Source: Pseudoips prasinana (Eukaryota > Arthropoda > Insecta > Lepidoptera > Nolidae). From it: a stretch of DNA of 64,000 nucleotides. The translations under genes were made by a program, and so were the position numbers. How positions within the stretch are numbered: the stretch's first letter is position 1; each line of letters opens with the position of its first letter. The stretch lies in NCBI GenBank assembly GCA_951640165.1, contig OX621256.1, positions 6,944,001-7,008,000 of the forward strand, written 5' to 3'. Shown piece after piece: positions 30,008 to 40,865 of the stretch. The notes under the pieces are model-generated. The model worked only from the letters and a program-made list of their open reading frames with translations. It did no database searches and was not told the origin of the DNA.

Positions 30008-30228
30008 CCATGAATGAAAATAATACTGCGGTTTTAAAAGTCTTATTACGTTGACTTACGGTCCATTTCAATTTGTTTTGACTGCACAGGGTTAATATGA
30101 CAATCATTTCCGTATTTTTATTAATTTGGAATAAAAAATTACCTATATTAAAAATGATATAAATGATTTAGTAAACGATTCTGAACAAACTATTTTCAGG
30201 ATGTGCATTAATTAAGTTACATGTTGTA
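30008..30228 (-). mobile_element. 400-bp MITE, copy 4 (half)
   Basis: Only the right half remains, joined directly to the duplicated flank; ends ATTAAGTTACATGTTGTA. Confidence 0.85.
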
Positions 30229-30984
30229 TGTGGACGGACGTGATGTCAAAAAGAAAATCATAAATTATTACAGAATTAAGTAAAGGAATATGTGAAATAA
30301 TAGCCTAATGTCGCTTTATACTCAGGCCCCGTTTTCTTAGAACCGCGAATTAAAAACACTATCGGGTAAAGTTAGCATCATATAAACAGGATTTGACTTT
30401 TTTTAATACATGATATTTAAGAAATGATGATTTGTCTTTTTTGGGTTATCCTTTTAATGGCATTTAAACGTTATCAGGTACACTTAGTATCATATAAACA
30501 GTATTGGAATATTTTTAAATCATGACGGTGTTTTACAAAAGATTAGTATATTTTTTGTATTATCATCATTTTTGAACATTGCCTTCAAACATCTTAGAGA
30601 AGAAACTCAGAGGAATCTTCGAATAATTTGTTATGCGATGTTGCATATACCAACAGTATTGTTTGAGAGCAATTCACTTCGCTGGTTTGTCATTTATATA
30701 ATCAGTTACATTATCAATTCGACTCAGTTGTTAGTAAACCGATTTTGAATTCTTTTTGATTCGATAGGTTATGCTTTCGCGACAAAACCATATATATTTT
30801 GTTTAAATCAGTTGTTAAGTCTTTGTATGTTTTTAAAACAGGAATATTATAAAATTTTCTTTAGTTGGCGACTTTGTTCATATTAACTTTGGGTTACCAT
30901 ATCTAAGGATTTGTCCTAAGCTTTCATGATTTTCGGATATAATCTTATTAGGATTACGACTGGATTTAGCTAATCTAGACGCAT
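30229..30984. other. No recognised feature
   Basis: A+T-rich. A weak direct repeat (AGCATCATATAAACAGGATT at 30375, AGTATCATATAAACAGTATT at 30487) is the only structure seen. Confidence 0.4.
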
Positions 30985-31095
30985 AGAATATCATCACCCC
31001 ATCTCATCCCGTGGGGGAAATAGCAATTGTCCGGGGAATACCTACCAGAGAACGGGCATTTTTCTGTGATCTATGACCATCAAGCTGCGATCGCT
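30985..31095 (+). mobile_element. LINE-K 3' end fragment, copy 5
   Basis: AGAATATCATCACCCCATCT, CATCCCGTGGGGGAAATAG and CTATGACCATCAAGCTGCGA. Confidence 0.72.
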
Positions 31096-31359
31096 AATAC
31101 AGACGAAAGAAATTAAAAAAGGCTGCCCTTTTTTCCCTAGAAAACATTGTTTATTTGTTTTGTTAGTCCTCAAAAACCCTATTAAATTAGTAATCCTTGA
31201 CTACACAGCGCACCGTAGCATCACGTTTCCAATCAATGGTGTTTTTGTTTCCAACCACCGAAGTCAAGAGGCACAGAAAAACTTTGCCAGGTCCTTGAAA
31301 CCTTTGTGTTACGTTTTTCTTCATTTCCATGTTTACATAGGTACATTGCTACTATAAGA

Positions 31360-31545
31360 AAAGGACATACTACGGCACCCTTCCGCACTGAATGAGGCGT
31401 TTGAGTAAAAACAGTTTACCATAGAATATAATGATGTAATGTGAGGTAAAGAGGCCTGCAAAAACTTGCTAGGTACTATTAGTACGGCACTCTCCCTCAC
31501 CAAATGAGGTGTTTGATCAAAATCAGTTTTATTTCCACAGATGCT
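31360..31545. repeat. Diverged tandem pair, about 119 bp
   Basis: TACGGCACCCTTCCGCACTG with AATGAGGCGTTTGAGTAAAA (31371 on) recurs as TACGGCACTCTCCCTCACCA with AATGAGGTGTTTGATCAAAA (31490 on). Confidence 0.65.
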
Positions 31546-32082
31546 GTAATACTTGAACATTCACTTGTAAATTGTATTGAGCATTATAGTGAATGTTATA
31601 TAACAGAAAAAGAAACGGGAGCGTTTTTGGAAGCATTCTGGCTAAAGGAGAGCTAATTCGCTTCGAGCTTTTTGCTGATCAGAGTCATTAATCCGCCGCG
31701 CCACGGGGAAGAATATTTTTATAGACTAGAGTTTTCGATAGAATGCTCGTGAAAATGTTGGTGGAGATCTTTGGCTCTTTGGTTGGCTCTGTTCAGTTGG
31801 ACAATTTAATAACGGCGAAGGTTCGATGTTCAGTTACAAGTGATTGCTCAAGTCTATCGCCACCTTGCTGTACAATGAACGATTCGAACGACTTAAGTCA
31901 CGTTAAAAAATGCGTAATCAATCACCGCAACTTTGCACGCTAGTGTTTTTCTATAGATATTTTTATTAGACATCGATCTGTCAGTAACAATTATACTGAA
32001 TAATTGATTATTACCTTAACCATATATACAAATTTATAGATAGAGAATACTGTATGTGAGATATTCGCAAAATAAAATTCTT
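31546..32082. other. No recognised feature
   Basis: A 66-codon open stretch at 31743-31943 is Cys- and Ser-rich but shows no known motif or splice context; not called as a gene. Confidence 0.35.
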
Positions 32083-32315
32083 CATCATCATCGTGTCAGC
32101 CAATTTACGTCCATTGCTGGACTAGAGCCTCCCCAAAGAATGCCATGCCATAATCGCCACGCTTGGCAATCGGGTTGGCGATACCAATTTGATGGTCATA
32201 GTTGTCAGAAAAACGCTGCTGCCCGTTCTCTGGTAGGTATTCCCTCAGGACGATTCCTACGATCCCGGGATGAGATGGGGTGATGATATTCTTCGCCGTC
32301 ACCACAAAAAATGTT
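32083..32315 (-). mobile_element. LINE-K 3' end, copy 6
   Basis: Reverse with a (TCA)n tail at the left: TTACGTCCATTGCTGGACTA, ATGCCATAATCGCCACGCTT, GGGATGAGATGGGGTGATGA. Confidence 0.8.
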
Positions 32316-32809
32316 CTTAAAAAGTGTTGCATGCGAAAGCGACAGCGTGATGACATGGGTGCGTTTTTTTAAAAAGTTCTGAAAGGAACGGATAACAGAG
32401 AACAATGGAAAGAGTTGGGGAAGACATGCCTATCTGTGGGACAGCATAGACTATAAAAAAGGAGTCTCTATTCTTCTATGCTTGTGTGGCAAGTGCGAGC
32501 TTTTAGAATGAGGATTTTTTTATAAATGACTAGTTAAACTAATCCCTGTATCGTGATTTGTGAGAGGCTTTACAGACATGAAAGCAGCACTCCCAGTCTG
32601 ATAACTACTCATAAATGGCTCAAACAAATAGTCGAGGCCGCTGATTTATTTTTTACATCAGTAATTACTGTTTAAAAAAGCATATAACTTTTTTCTACCA
32701 ACTTAATCAATAGTTATATGCAACTAATCCGAAAGTATTTTTAAAATGGAATGAAATCAACGGATAAACTGGGTGACAGCTGACAACCATAAAATAAAAA
32801 AAAGCATTG

Positions 32810-33129
32810 TGTTATCAAGTACTCAATAGCCGCGCAACGGTTATGACGTAGCTGCTATGTTATAATACTATGATTATTTATTTGATTAGTGATTATCATT
32901 TCATTAATTACTATAATAATTCTATAATAATTTTATATCTTAAAACTATTAATAATCGATATTATTCTTTCAAATGGTTGTCACTGATAAAAGTATAAAT
33001 AGGGTAGGAGAATTATTAAGGAGGCATTCTTTGTACGACGGTAGATGAGAACGTTACTCTGTTCGATTAAATATTGTGTGTGGAAAATATGTCGGAGTTT
33101 TAATGTGCAGAACCTACGAGTGCGTAACA
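32810..33129 (+). repeat. 5' LTR
   Basis: TGTTATCAAGTACTCAATAG to AGTGCGTAACA. Contains AAAAGTATAAATAGGG (TATA-like) near 32988, a possible core promoter. Confidence 0.92.
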
Positions 33130-33154
33130 TTTCAGAAGTGTGATTTTACCCACA

Positions 33155-33590
33155 ATGCCTGGACCATATTTCGCCTGTTTGGGGAAACTTAAAAGGAAGC
33201 ACAACGAATCAAACAGCTCTGAAGATCAAAATAGCGATTTTTTTTCTTAGACGTCGGTCGCATTAACAATGTGAATAACAAAAAAAAAAAAACGATAGGT
33301 CTCACAAAATAGACCAGCTCGGCGACGTCTACAGTTGGGACGACACTGATCGCACGTTTACAAATCTTGAAAACTATGACCTCACCTGGGATGGATGGAA
33401 GGAGATGCTGAGGGTAACTTTCCCGCGATCTGGAACACATGCTGGCGAGAACTAAGGATGATAAGGACACTATGACGAAGTATTATCACGAGATGCTATT
33501 GCATATAATTCGAGGATTCCCGAATTGAGAGCCAACGCAGCGGACACACCACTGAGGCCTGCTGGTTTGGCGCCGGAAGTGTCGAGACAT
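33155..33590 (+). pseudogene. Gag-like remnant of the LTR element
   Basis: Frame pieces YDLTWDGWKEMLRVTFP (33375-33425), MLARTKDDKDTMTKYYHEML (33438 on) and IPELRANAAD (33516 on) follow the order of Ty3/Gypsy gag proteins of insects. They lie in two frames with a compensating shift and an in-frame stop at 33526, so no gag is made. The N-terminal side has further stops. Confidence 0.7.
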
Positions 33591-33862
33591 CAGGAAACCC
33601 ACCACATGAGGTTAGTGAAATATTGCATATCACTTATGATAATTATAGTGATAGATATATATTAAAGAACAGTGACGGTCGATGGCAAACAGCTCAGAGC
33701 ATACATAGCAACTGGCAGTAAAATCAATTTACTTTGGATCTCGCAAGTTCAGAACTTAAGAATTATAATCGAACCTAGCACTACTATTATGGAAAGTTTC
33801 GGTAGAGCATGTGAGAATTCACTCGATTGAACGGAAAAGTCTAATTAACTAATTTCATAACA

Positions 33863-34075
33863 TTGGATATTGATCTATTCATTGGACAAACCATGATTAA
33901 TAGTAATAATGTTAGCTCGGTGACCACTAACGAAGAGAAACATTGCCATAGTTACGAGCTCAAAACACTTGTTGTGGTTCAATCTCTCAAACATTTCCAA
34001 ATATATTTAATAGGCTTCAAAATTAAAGTTATTGCTGATTACGCAGCTTTAGTTTCACCCTTGTATGCGATTTAA
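33863..34075 (+). pseudogene. RNase H remnant of pol
   Basis: A 70-codon frame contains EEKHCHSYELKTLVVVQSLK and then FKIKVIADYAALV, matching the Ty3/Gypsy RNase H block around the catalytic Glu (YEL) and Asp (ADYAAL). A WLTTHN then HALSRNP-like trace after a stop resembles the usual continuation. RT upstream is absent. Confidence 0.75.
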
Positions 34076-34441
34076 TTCCTCGGATAGCTCGTTGATGGCT
34101 CACAACTGATGAAACATGTACATGCACTGAGTAGAAATCCCACGAACAATACTTATGATTGACAATTCTGATTGGCTATTAACTTTAGTTACAGGATGAC
34201 AATATACAAAGTATTATTACTAGACTTACGATAATTCAGATTCAAATTTATCAACAAATTACATCGTTAAAGATAATAAAATACGCGAATAATGGCTCAA
34301 AATCAGAATATTTCATCGTAGTCGTGTTCTTTACGATCTGAAGTTTAGCAGTTACCCTATTAGTCTGTAGTTCATTTAGTTTGGTCTCGGAAGTAAATGT
34401 ATCTGAAAGGGAAGATGTGTATTTGGAGTTTTAAGACCATT

Positions 34442-34540
34442 TTATAAAGTGCGATTGACTTGTTGAGCTTGGCCATTGGAGCGAGGGCTGCCTATTGCAT
34501 TTAATGTGTTTGAATTGATTTTCTTCGGAAAATTGCTTAA
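34442..34540 (-). pseudogene. Integrase fragment, inverted relative to the element
   Basis: On the minus strand it reads INSNTLNAIGSPRSNGQAQQ then VNRTL. This is the end of the integrase core; family members normally have a catalytic Glu where this copy has Gln (NGQxxQ). It faces opposite to gag and RNase H, so the segment was inverted inside the element. Confidence 0.72.
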
Positions 34541-34553
34541 AATATCTACTCGT

Positions 34554-34794
34554 AAAAGCTGTGTGATTTGGGATACATAAAAGCTGTGTGATTTGGGATA
34601 CATAAAAGCTGTGTGATTCGGGATACATAAAAGCTGTGTGATCTGGGATACATAAAAGCTGTGTGATTTGGGATACATAGAAGCTGTGGGGTGTGGGATA
34701 CAAAAAAGCTGTGTGATTTGGGATACATAAAAGCTGTGTGGTATGGGATGCATAAAAGCTGTGTGGTTTGGAATACATAGAAGCTGTGTGACTT
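34554..34794. repeat. 25-bp minisatellite, about 9.6 units
   Basis: Unit AAAAGCTGTGTGATTTGGGA plus TACAT. It is open in all three minus-strand frames because 25 is not a multiple of three and no frame has a stop. Those readings are not taken as proteins. Confidence 0.93.
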
Positions 34795-34799
34795 CCACG

Positions 34800-35051
34800 T
34801 CATTTTGCTATCAACAGTATAATCCTTTACATTTTGGTTGTATTCATTTCATGGACATGCTGTCCATTATGATTGACTTTTATAACCGGGGTAGTTGTAT
34901 GTTAACTGAAAGTAGTCACTATTTGGCAATGATACTGATAATTTTTGTAAGTTCTATGTACTGTATTCTGTGTTCATAAGAATAGAAATGAAAACTTTGT
35001 GACTAAACAGAAATACCTACAGCTGATCAAATAAGTATGACCATTACTTCA
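34800..35051. other. Unassigned interior of the LTR element
   Basis: Open stretch 34743-34979 on the plus strand has no recognised motif; probably non-coding. Confidence 0.35.
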
Positions 35052-35264
35052 GGTGTGGCGCAGCGGTTAAGACAGTCGCCTCGCCGCTTCGTGTCTCAGG
35101 TTTGATTCTCGCGCAGTAAATCTATATGTGTGACCCATAATTAGTTGTTCTGATTCTGAATCTCCGTGTGGTTGTGTTCGTCAATTATATGTATGTAAAG
35201 TACCTCGTAACACAGGGATTTAATTCCATATAGCGAGCGTTATTCAAAAAAAAAAAAAACTACA
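35052..35264 (+). mobile_element. SINE-B copy 4 inside the LTR element
   Basis: Full-length: GGTGTGGCGCAGCGGTTAAG head, B-box-like GGTTTGATTCTCG, core GACCCATAATTAGTTGTTCT, and a 13-base A-run. Confidence 0.88.
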
Positions 35265-35440
35265 AAATTCAGTTTCAGAGTTATAACTCTTTAGTATAAA
35301 AAACATTCTATAGTAATGCTTAAAATGTATATAAACAACAAGTTACTGCGGAAGCATATTTCTATTCCAGGACTCTGGGTTCAGCTCCGAAGCGCAGCAG
35401 AACGCGGGCCGTGGGACACGACCTTCACAGGATGGCCGAG

Positions 35441-35760
35441 TGTTATCAAGTACTCAATAGCCGCGCAACGGTTATGACGTAGCTGCTATGTTATAATACT
35501 ATGATTATTTATTTGATTAGTGATTATCATTTCATTAATTACTATAATAATTCTATAATAATTTTATATCTTAAAACTATTAATAATCGATATTATTCTT
35601 TCAAATGGTTGTCACTGATAAAAGTATAAATAGGGTAGGAGAATTATTAAGGAGGCATTCTTTGTACGACGGTAGATGAGAACGTTACTCTGTTCGATTA
35701 AATATTGTGTGTGGAAAATATGTCGGAGTTTTAATGTGCAGAACCTACGAGTGCGTAACA
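35441..35760 (+). repeat. 3' LTR
   Basis: Matches the 5' LTR over all 320 bases as far as I can read. Followed by the ATTG target duplication. Confidence 0.92.
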
Positions 35761-35984
35761 ATTGAGTAAAATGAATGACCTCCTTCTCTTGAACTTGGTT
35801 AAAATGAGAAAACTGGATTAGAATTGTTTTCGATCTTAAAATAAATATGAAGATTACTCCAAAGTAACTTTTAATTTTGGATGGAACTGTTGGACTGTGT
35901 ACTTGCATGACCATTTTATTAACGAATTAAATAGAGAAAGGTATGTTCTAATTAAATAACGAGCACGTTTAATATGATCTGCTT

Positions 35985-36215
35985 TGTGGTAACGGCAGCG
36001 AATATCAGAATATCATCAACCCATCTCATCCTGTGGGGGGCGTAGAAATCGACCCGAATGATAATCTACCAGAGAAAGGGCAGCAGTTTATTTCTGAGTA
36101 CTATGACCATCTTACTGCAATAGCCAACCCATCTGTCAAGAGTGGCGATTATGGCATATCCGGCCCTCGAAAGTGATTGTTAGGGGCGGCTTTTGTCCAG
36201 CAGAAGACTTCTTAT
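35985..36215 (+). mobile_element. LINE-K 3' end, copy 7
   Basis: GGTAACGGCAGCGAATATCA, TCCTGTGGGGGGCGTAGAAA, GTGGCGATTATGGCATATCC and TTTGTCCAGCAGAAGACTTC. Confidence 0.8.
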
Positions 36216-36234
36216 AGCTGTTAAATAAATAAAA

Positions 36235-36485
36235 TAAAATAAAAAAGGTTTTTATTCACGTAGACTTTAAAAAAGCGCTTGTAAATAGTCAGAACATGTT
36301 TGTAGTAATATAGTTGTATACATTAAATATTATTTCTAGTAACATAGATATTTAGGTACATCTTGTATGAAAACATTTATAAAATTTATTTTATTACAGA
36401 AATGATATTTAGCTAGCTCGTATCAAGTTATTGTCAAGAGATTATGTTTAATTATCTAGTTTAAGTCTAATATTTTTACTATGTT
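36235..36485 (-). mobile_element. Dispersed repeat (CTGACTATTTACAAGCGC family), long copy
   Basis: Reverse: TTTTTATTCACGTAGACTTT, AGCGCTTGTAAATAGTCAGA, ACATGTTTGTAGTAATATAG; then a body with TTGTATGAAAACATTTATAA and GTATCAAGTTATTGTCAAG shared with 47085-47325. Confidence 0.75.
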
Positions 36486-36734
36486 ATGATAAGGAATATA
36501 ACAGGATACAAACAACAAATGGATTGATAACACTTATTGTTTACGTATACCGCACAAAAATAAGCATATTCATTTTTTTCTCAACAATTGTATTACGATG
36601 TAGTTGTGATGTAATTGAGAGACATTCAATGCAGCTTCCGTATGTAAAAGGTTCCCATGCATTACGCATCATAATTACCAGCACGAACGTTATAAGAGGC
36701 TTAGTTACTTCTACTTTGATTCCAAGCTGACTTG

Positions 36735-36870
36735 ACTGCTGGTAATACAGTAACCTTGCCACTTCGTGCCCGGGTTAGATTCCCGTACACGACAACTATT
36801 TTTGTGACCCGTAAGTAGTTGTTTTGAGTCTGGGTAAGCGTTGTGTCTGTTAATTATATACTGTGCTGTA
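36735..36870 (+). mobile_element. SINE-B copy 5 (partial)
   Basis: CTTCGTGCCCGGGTTAGATT, then ACAACTATTTTTGTGACCCG and AGTAGTTGTTTTGAGTCTGG. The 3' end is lost. Confidence 0.75.
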
Positions 36871-37709
36871 GATACATACAGATAACATTCGAAAGAGCAT
36901 CGTTAATAAATTTTCAAAGAATCGTTCAGTCGAACCAGCGTTTGGCGAGATAAGGTTATTTCGCAATAAATTCCCTTCGAACAATCGTTACACATATCAC
37001 TTTAACTACTACGTTATGGACCCACACAAATCGCACATTTTTAATTAATAACCTACTTCAACTTACTTTTAACCCTATTTCATCAATAGTGATCGTCTGT
37101 CTCTGGTATCATTTGAAAGGTAATCTATTCATTTTTCAGAAAAAAAAATATAGTTTGTGTTTGTGTATTACCCGGCCATAAAAAAACAAGTTAATTGGAA
37201 AAGAGTAAAAAAAATATAATAATTTTGTTCAAGAGTAAAAAATATACTTTTTTTTAAATAACCTAATACTTTACTTTATCACTGACTGTATTTTAAATCG
37301 TTTGAGATTGTTACTTTTAAAGGGTAGGTAGTCTTACTTAAGTTTAAGGTTGTACTTCGTGTTGAATAAAAACTATCAACACTTTAACAATTCAACATAA
37401 ATGAATATGTATTGCTTAATTAATAACTTATTGTTCTTTACCAGATCCGGACAATTAGTCACTTAATTCGAATTAATTAATCGCTTTCATTAATGTTTTG
37501 AGTGAGTAATGACACTAATTACTGAATAATGTGACTCAAACATTATATTTAAAAGGATTCACTGTAACAATTTTCCTATTACATTGTTTTCCTGGATGGA
37601 GTATTGCCAGGTAGGTACAGTCACAACCATACACAATCCTCAACGCCCCCAATAAGTAATACAATCTTTGTATGACGGGGGATTTTACAATTATGATATT
37701 CACTGACAC
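36871..37709. other. No recognised feature
   Basis: A+T-rich unique sequence with homopolymer A and T runs; no coding or repeat signal supported. Confidence 0.4.
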
Positions 37710-37838
37710 ATGACACACCCAGATTAAGAACATATACAACATGTAACTTAATTAACGCACATCCTGAAAATAAACTATTTTCAGGATGTGCGTTAATTAA
37801 GTTACATGTTGTATATGTTCTTAATCTGGGTGTGTCAT
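37710..37838. repeat. Perfect 63-bp inverted repeat, 3-base loop
   Basis: Left arm 37710-37772, loop AAC, right arm 37776-37838. The left arm is host flank (GACACACCCAGATTAAGAAC) plus the MITE end; the right arm is an exact inverted copy of both, lying inside the MITE. Confidence 0.95.
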
Positions 37839-38190
37839 TCAGAAGCGTTTACTGAATCGATTAATATTATTATTCATATAGGTATTTTTTTTTTCCAAAA
37901 TAAAACTACGGAAATTATTTGTCAAATTAACCCTGTACAGTGAAAAGGAAATGAAATAGAACGTAAGTCAAAATAATAAGACTTTTAAAATCGCAGTTTT
38001 ATTTGTATTCATACAAATTCCATCATTCAATACAATATAAAGAAAAATAAACTTTATTCCAAGAAACAAATTTAGTATATATCAATGCATATACATCTTA
38101 AATAAAAAATTCAGTGTATGTATTATGATTCCAACATACTATTCTAATTAGGGTGTCTGAGGGTGTGCGTTAATTACGTTACATGTTGTA
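37735..38190 (+). mobile_element. 400-bp MITE, copy 5, enlarged by the inverted duplication
   Basis: TA-flanked; starts TACAACATGTAACTTAATTA and ends ACGTTACATGTTGTA. 456 bp instead of about 400 because of the inserted inverted arm after CCTGAAAATA. Confidence 0.88.
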
Positions 38191-38204
38191 TACATATATT
38201 TGAT

Positions 38205-38530
38205 TTGATGTCCACGGCCACCTTCTACCATCGCACCTCTCGCCACAGACAGGGAGTTCATCCTCACATCCTCGAACCTTTTCGATCACACACAGTTCGC
38301 TTTCAGCGCAACTTCCTCCCACGTACGTTGAGGTTGTGGAATGAATGGAATGCTACGGTTTTCCCAAGAGACTACAGGATGGGGCCCTTCTAAAAGGGAA
38401 TTGTAAGGTTTCTAAAGGGTCGGCAACGGGCTAATGAAGCTCCCGGTCCCTGCAAGGGTTCATAAACTACGGTGGCCACTTACTATCAGGTGGGTCGTAT
38501 GCTTGTTTGCCAAATAAATTGTATAAAAAA
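38205..38530 (+). pseudogene. LINE-J C-terminal remnant
   Basis: Reads STATFYHRTSRHRQGVHPHI, HTVRFQRNFLPRTLRLWNE and TVFPRDYRMGPF before a stop; then the usual GTATGCTTGTTTGCCAAATA and an A-run. Residues around LWNE differ from LWNELP in the other copies. Confidence 0.82.
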
Positions 38531-38561
38531 ATAAAACATGCACACATGCATCTCACAAATA

Positions 38562-38836
38562 ATAATAATAATATCTAGGGACAATGTCACACAGATCATC
38601 CTAGCCCCAAACTAAGCAAAGCTTGTACTATGGGTACCAGGCGACGATATACATACTTATATAGATAAATAAATACTTATGTACATAGAAAACATCCATG
38701 ACTCAGAAACAAATATTCGTGCTCATCACACAAATACGCACTTATCGATATAAATATTCACTTATCGGGATTTGAACCCAGGACCACCAGCTTCGTAGGC
38801 AGGAGCACTACCAACTAGGCTACGGTGACCGTCAAA
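38562..38836 (-). mobile_element. SINE-D copy 3
   Basis: Reverse, full length with a 25-bp local duplication near CACTTATCG (38740-38765). Head at right: TAGGCTACGGTGACCG. Confidence 0.9.
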
Positions 38837-39877
38837 ATAGTAGACATGTACGGGGAATGAACTGAAACAAAAGGGTGCTGAGGTATAAGCGATGCGACCA
38901 CCTTAGCCACCGTTCTATAAGTGCATTCAAGAACTTATCCACCGGGCCATACGTGCTTTCAAGTTGTTTAAGTTATACCAATGAATAGCCCCTGGGAAAG
39001 TAGCCTACAGGAAATAGGTACCATTAATATGTTAATGTTGCGGGGTTGAGCATGAGTGCTTCTAATCTGCGCAAATGAAGGACAGTTGCGTAAAGGGTTC
39101 CCAACTTTTTTTACTAGAAATAAAGTATATTCAATCTCTATGATGAATATTATTTAGAATAACAAGTATTTTATGTATTTTTTGTTTGAAATACATATTT
39201 TTTAGAGCTTCTCGCACAAGTATCTAATTTAAAATCTTTGTGACTGCGCTGCACTGAGCAGTGAACGCCTGCTTAATAAATAAATGTCAACAGTATTTGG
39301 TATACTTTATTTTTATTCAACAGTAAAAAGTATAATTTAGTGAAAAACAGTACTACTACACTGTTCAAAACTATATATATAGTATAGTTAGCAACCCTAG
39401 TTGCGGACCTAATTTGCGCGGCGTGATCTTATTGCTACTAAAATAAGGTTGCAATTTGTCCGCGCAAAACCTCATGTCACCCGGTTGTATACGTAGTCAA
39501 ACTGCAACTTAATGTTAGTAAAATAACATATACCTAACTTGCTACCAGAAAAGTAGGTTAGGTTAGAACTGCCACGCCGTCAAAAACAAATTGCTACCAG
39601 GAAAGAAGGTTAGGCTACATTATAACTGCGATCCCGTCAGGAACGACTTCCTACCAGAAAAGTAGGTTAGGTTAGGTGTCGAACTACTATCACACTTTCG
39701 TTCGTCACACAAGCGCGATGTCAAGCTTGTGCGATACGCACAAGCGTTTAATGGAACTATGGTGAGTCGCAGAACATTTTTGTCTCACAAGCGTTAGTCG
39801 CACATCCATTTGTCAAGGTGACGTAGTGAACTTGAGGCAGTCAAGCAGTAAGCACATCAACTAATAACCTAATTTTT
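38837..39877. other. Mostly unrecognised; short degenerate direct repeat at 39540-39685
   Basis: AGAAAAGTAGGTTAGGTTAG occurs twice (39548, 39657) with a third, weaker unit between. Includes GGTTAGG steps but no telomere-like array. Rest is unique A+T-rich DNA. Confidence 0.5.
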
Positions 39878-40140
39878 GAAGTTATACTTCTTTTGGCGCG
39901 ATGGAGAAAAATGATGAGAGTGAATTTTTACGATGCGCGCGCACACCGACACCAAAAAATTTAACAGCATGAAGTTGGTTCTAGGTGGTATGACAGTGAA
40001 GTTTTACGATGCGCGCGCATCGTAAAAATATCAGCATGAAGTTAGTTCTAGGTGGTATGAAAATTGATAACTATGTTCAAGTTGTATATTAAGAAGTATA
40101 ACTTCTAACGCGTGTACATAAGTACACACAAGTTTTTTTT
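39878..40140 (+). mobile_element. Dispersed element with GAAGTTATACTTC ends, copy 1
   Basis: Starts GAAGTTATACTTCTTTTGGC and ends AGAAGTATAACTTCTAACGC then GTACACACAAG and a T-run. The inside has GCGCGATGGAGAAAAATGAT, a hairpin TTTACGATGCGCGCGCATCG with TAAA, and AGCATGAAGTTAGTTCTAGG. Class unknown; two other copies at 45011 (reverse) and 45772. Confidence 0.78.
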
Positions 40141-40217
40141 TTATTTGTAAATATTATTATACTTTAAAACAAAGAAGAAAGAAAATATCATTTATTCATT
40201 ACAATAACAGAAAAGTA

Positions 40218-40352
40218 CAGACGCCAGCACATCAAGCTACCCCAATCTGTCGAATTTCGCCAATTGAAAGTGAACCTTATACTTATGTGATAAAGTTGAA
40301 AGTCTATAAAAGAAATTTGACAGTTTGGGATAACTGGATGTGCTGGCGTCTG
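40218..40352. mobile_element. TA-flanked foldback MITE, copy 3
   Basis: CAGACGCCAGCACATCAAGC to GTGCTGGCGTCTG, TA on both sides, 135 bp. Confidence 0.92.
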
Positions 40353-40865
40353 TACAGAGTGAATATCTTCTAATATAAATAATCCGTTCTAGATGAAAAG
40401 GCATCTATCTCAGCATTGGCCGTCGCAATATTGCGACAGCGCTGATATTCTGATAGCGCCCACCTGTGAGGTCCACGGATAGTTAACCCCCATTAAATTA
40501 ACTTTCTATTAATGTCGTCATGTTTTATTTACAAAAAACGTCCTTGTTTTAAAACAAAAATCATAATTCGTAGCGAACGTAAGCTATGAGTAGTTAATTA
40601 TAATAATTTTATTCAAATTATTTAAATAGGTAGATTACAGACATCGCAATCTTTAAGTTATTTTAATATTATAAAATTATGCAAAATAAAAAGGTAAGTA
40701 ATTACTGAAAAACGTTAATTACCTTACCTAATACAATAACTGCTTCATTATTTTAATACTTAATCTTTTTTAATTGTAAAGACAATAGATATTTTGATTA
40801 TATGCTTTTGTTCATTTTATACGTTGATCAAACGCGAATTGACAAGAATAAAAAAAGAAAATCTT
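40353..40865. other. No recognised feature
   Basis: A+T-rich; nothing supported. Confidence 0.4.

Larger units (their letters stand above)
32810..35760 (+). mobile_element. Ty3/Gypsy-type LTR retrotransposon, non-autonomous, 2951 bp
   Basis: Two direct 320-bp LTRs (32810-33129, 35441-35760) begin TG and end CA. The flanks carry ATTG on both sides (32806-32809 and 35761-35764), a 4-bp target duplication. By eye the LTRs are identical base for base, which implies a recent insertion. The 2.3-kb interior is decayed: a frame-shifted gag piece, an RNase H piece, an integrase piece in opposite orientation, a 25-bp minisatellite and a SINE-B. Most of pol, including protease and the RT core, is missing. 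I found no clear primer-binding site after the 5' LTR and no purine tract before the 3' LTR. It must have been copied by enzymes from another element. Confidence 0.88.

Noticed and set aside
31073..31357. 94-codon plus-strand frame
   Set aside because: Begins within a LINE-K fragment and runs into unique A+T-rich DNA; no family resemblance.
33189..33470. 93-codon minus-strand frame in the LTR element
   Set aside because: Antisense shadow of the gag-like remnant, which has better family support on plus.
34431..34803. Three overlapping minus-strand proteins with HTAF and QLLCIP repeats
   Set aside because: Produced by the 25-bp minisatellite; only the integrase scrap at 34442-34540 has family support.
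36524..36762. Overlapping open frames on both strands
   Set aside because: No motif, no splice context, and one overlaps a SINE edge; composition explains them.
39548..39685. GGTTAGG steps as insect telomere repeats
   Set aside because: Only two or three TTAGG units at a time, separated by unrelated sequence; not an array.
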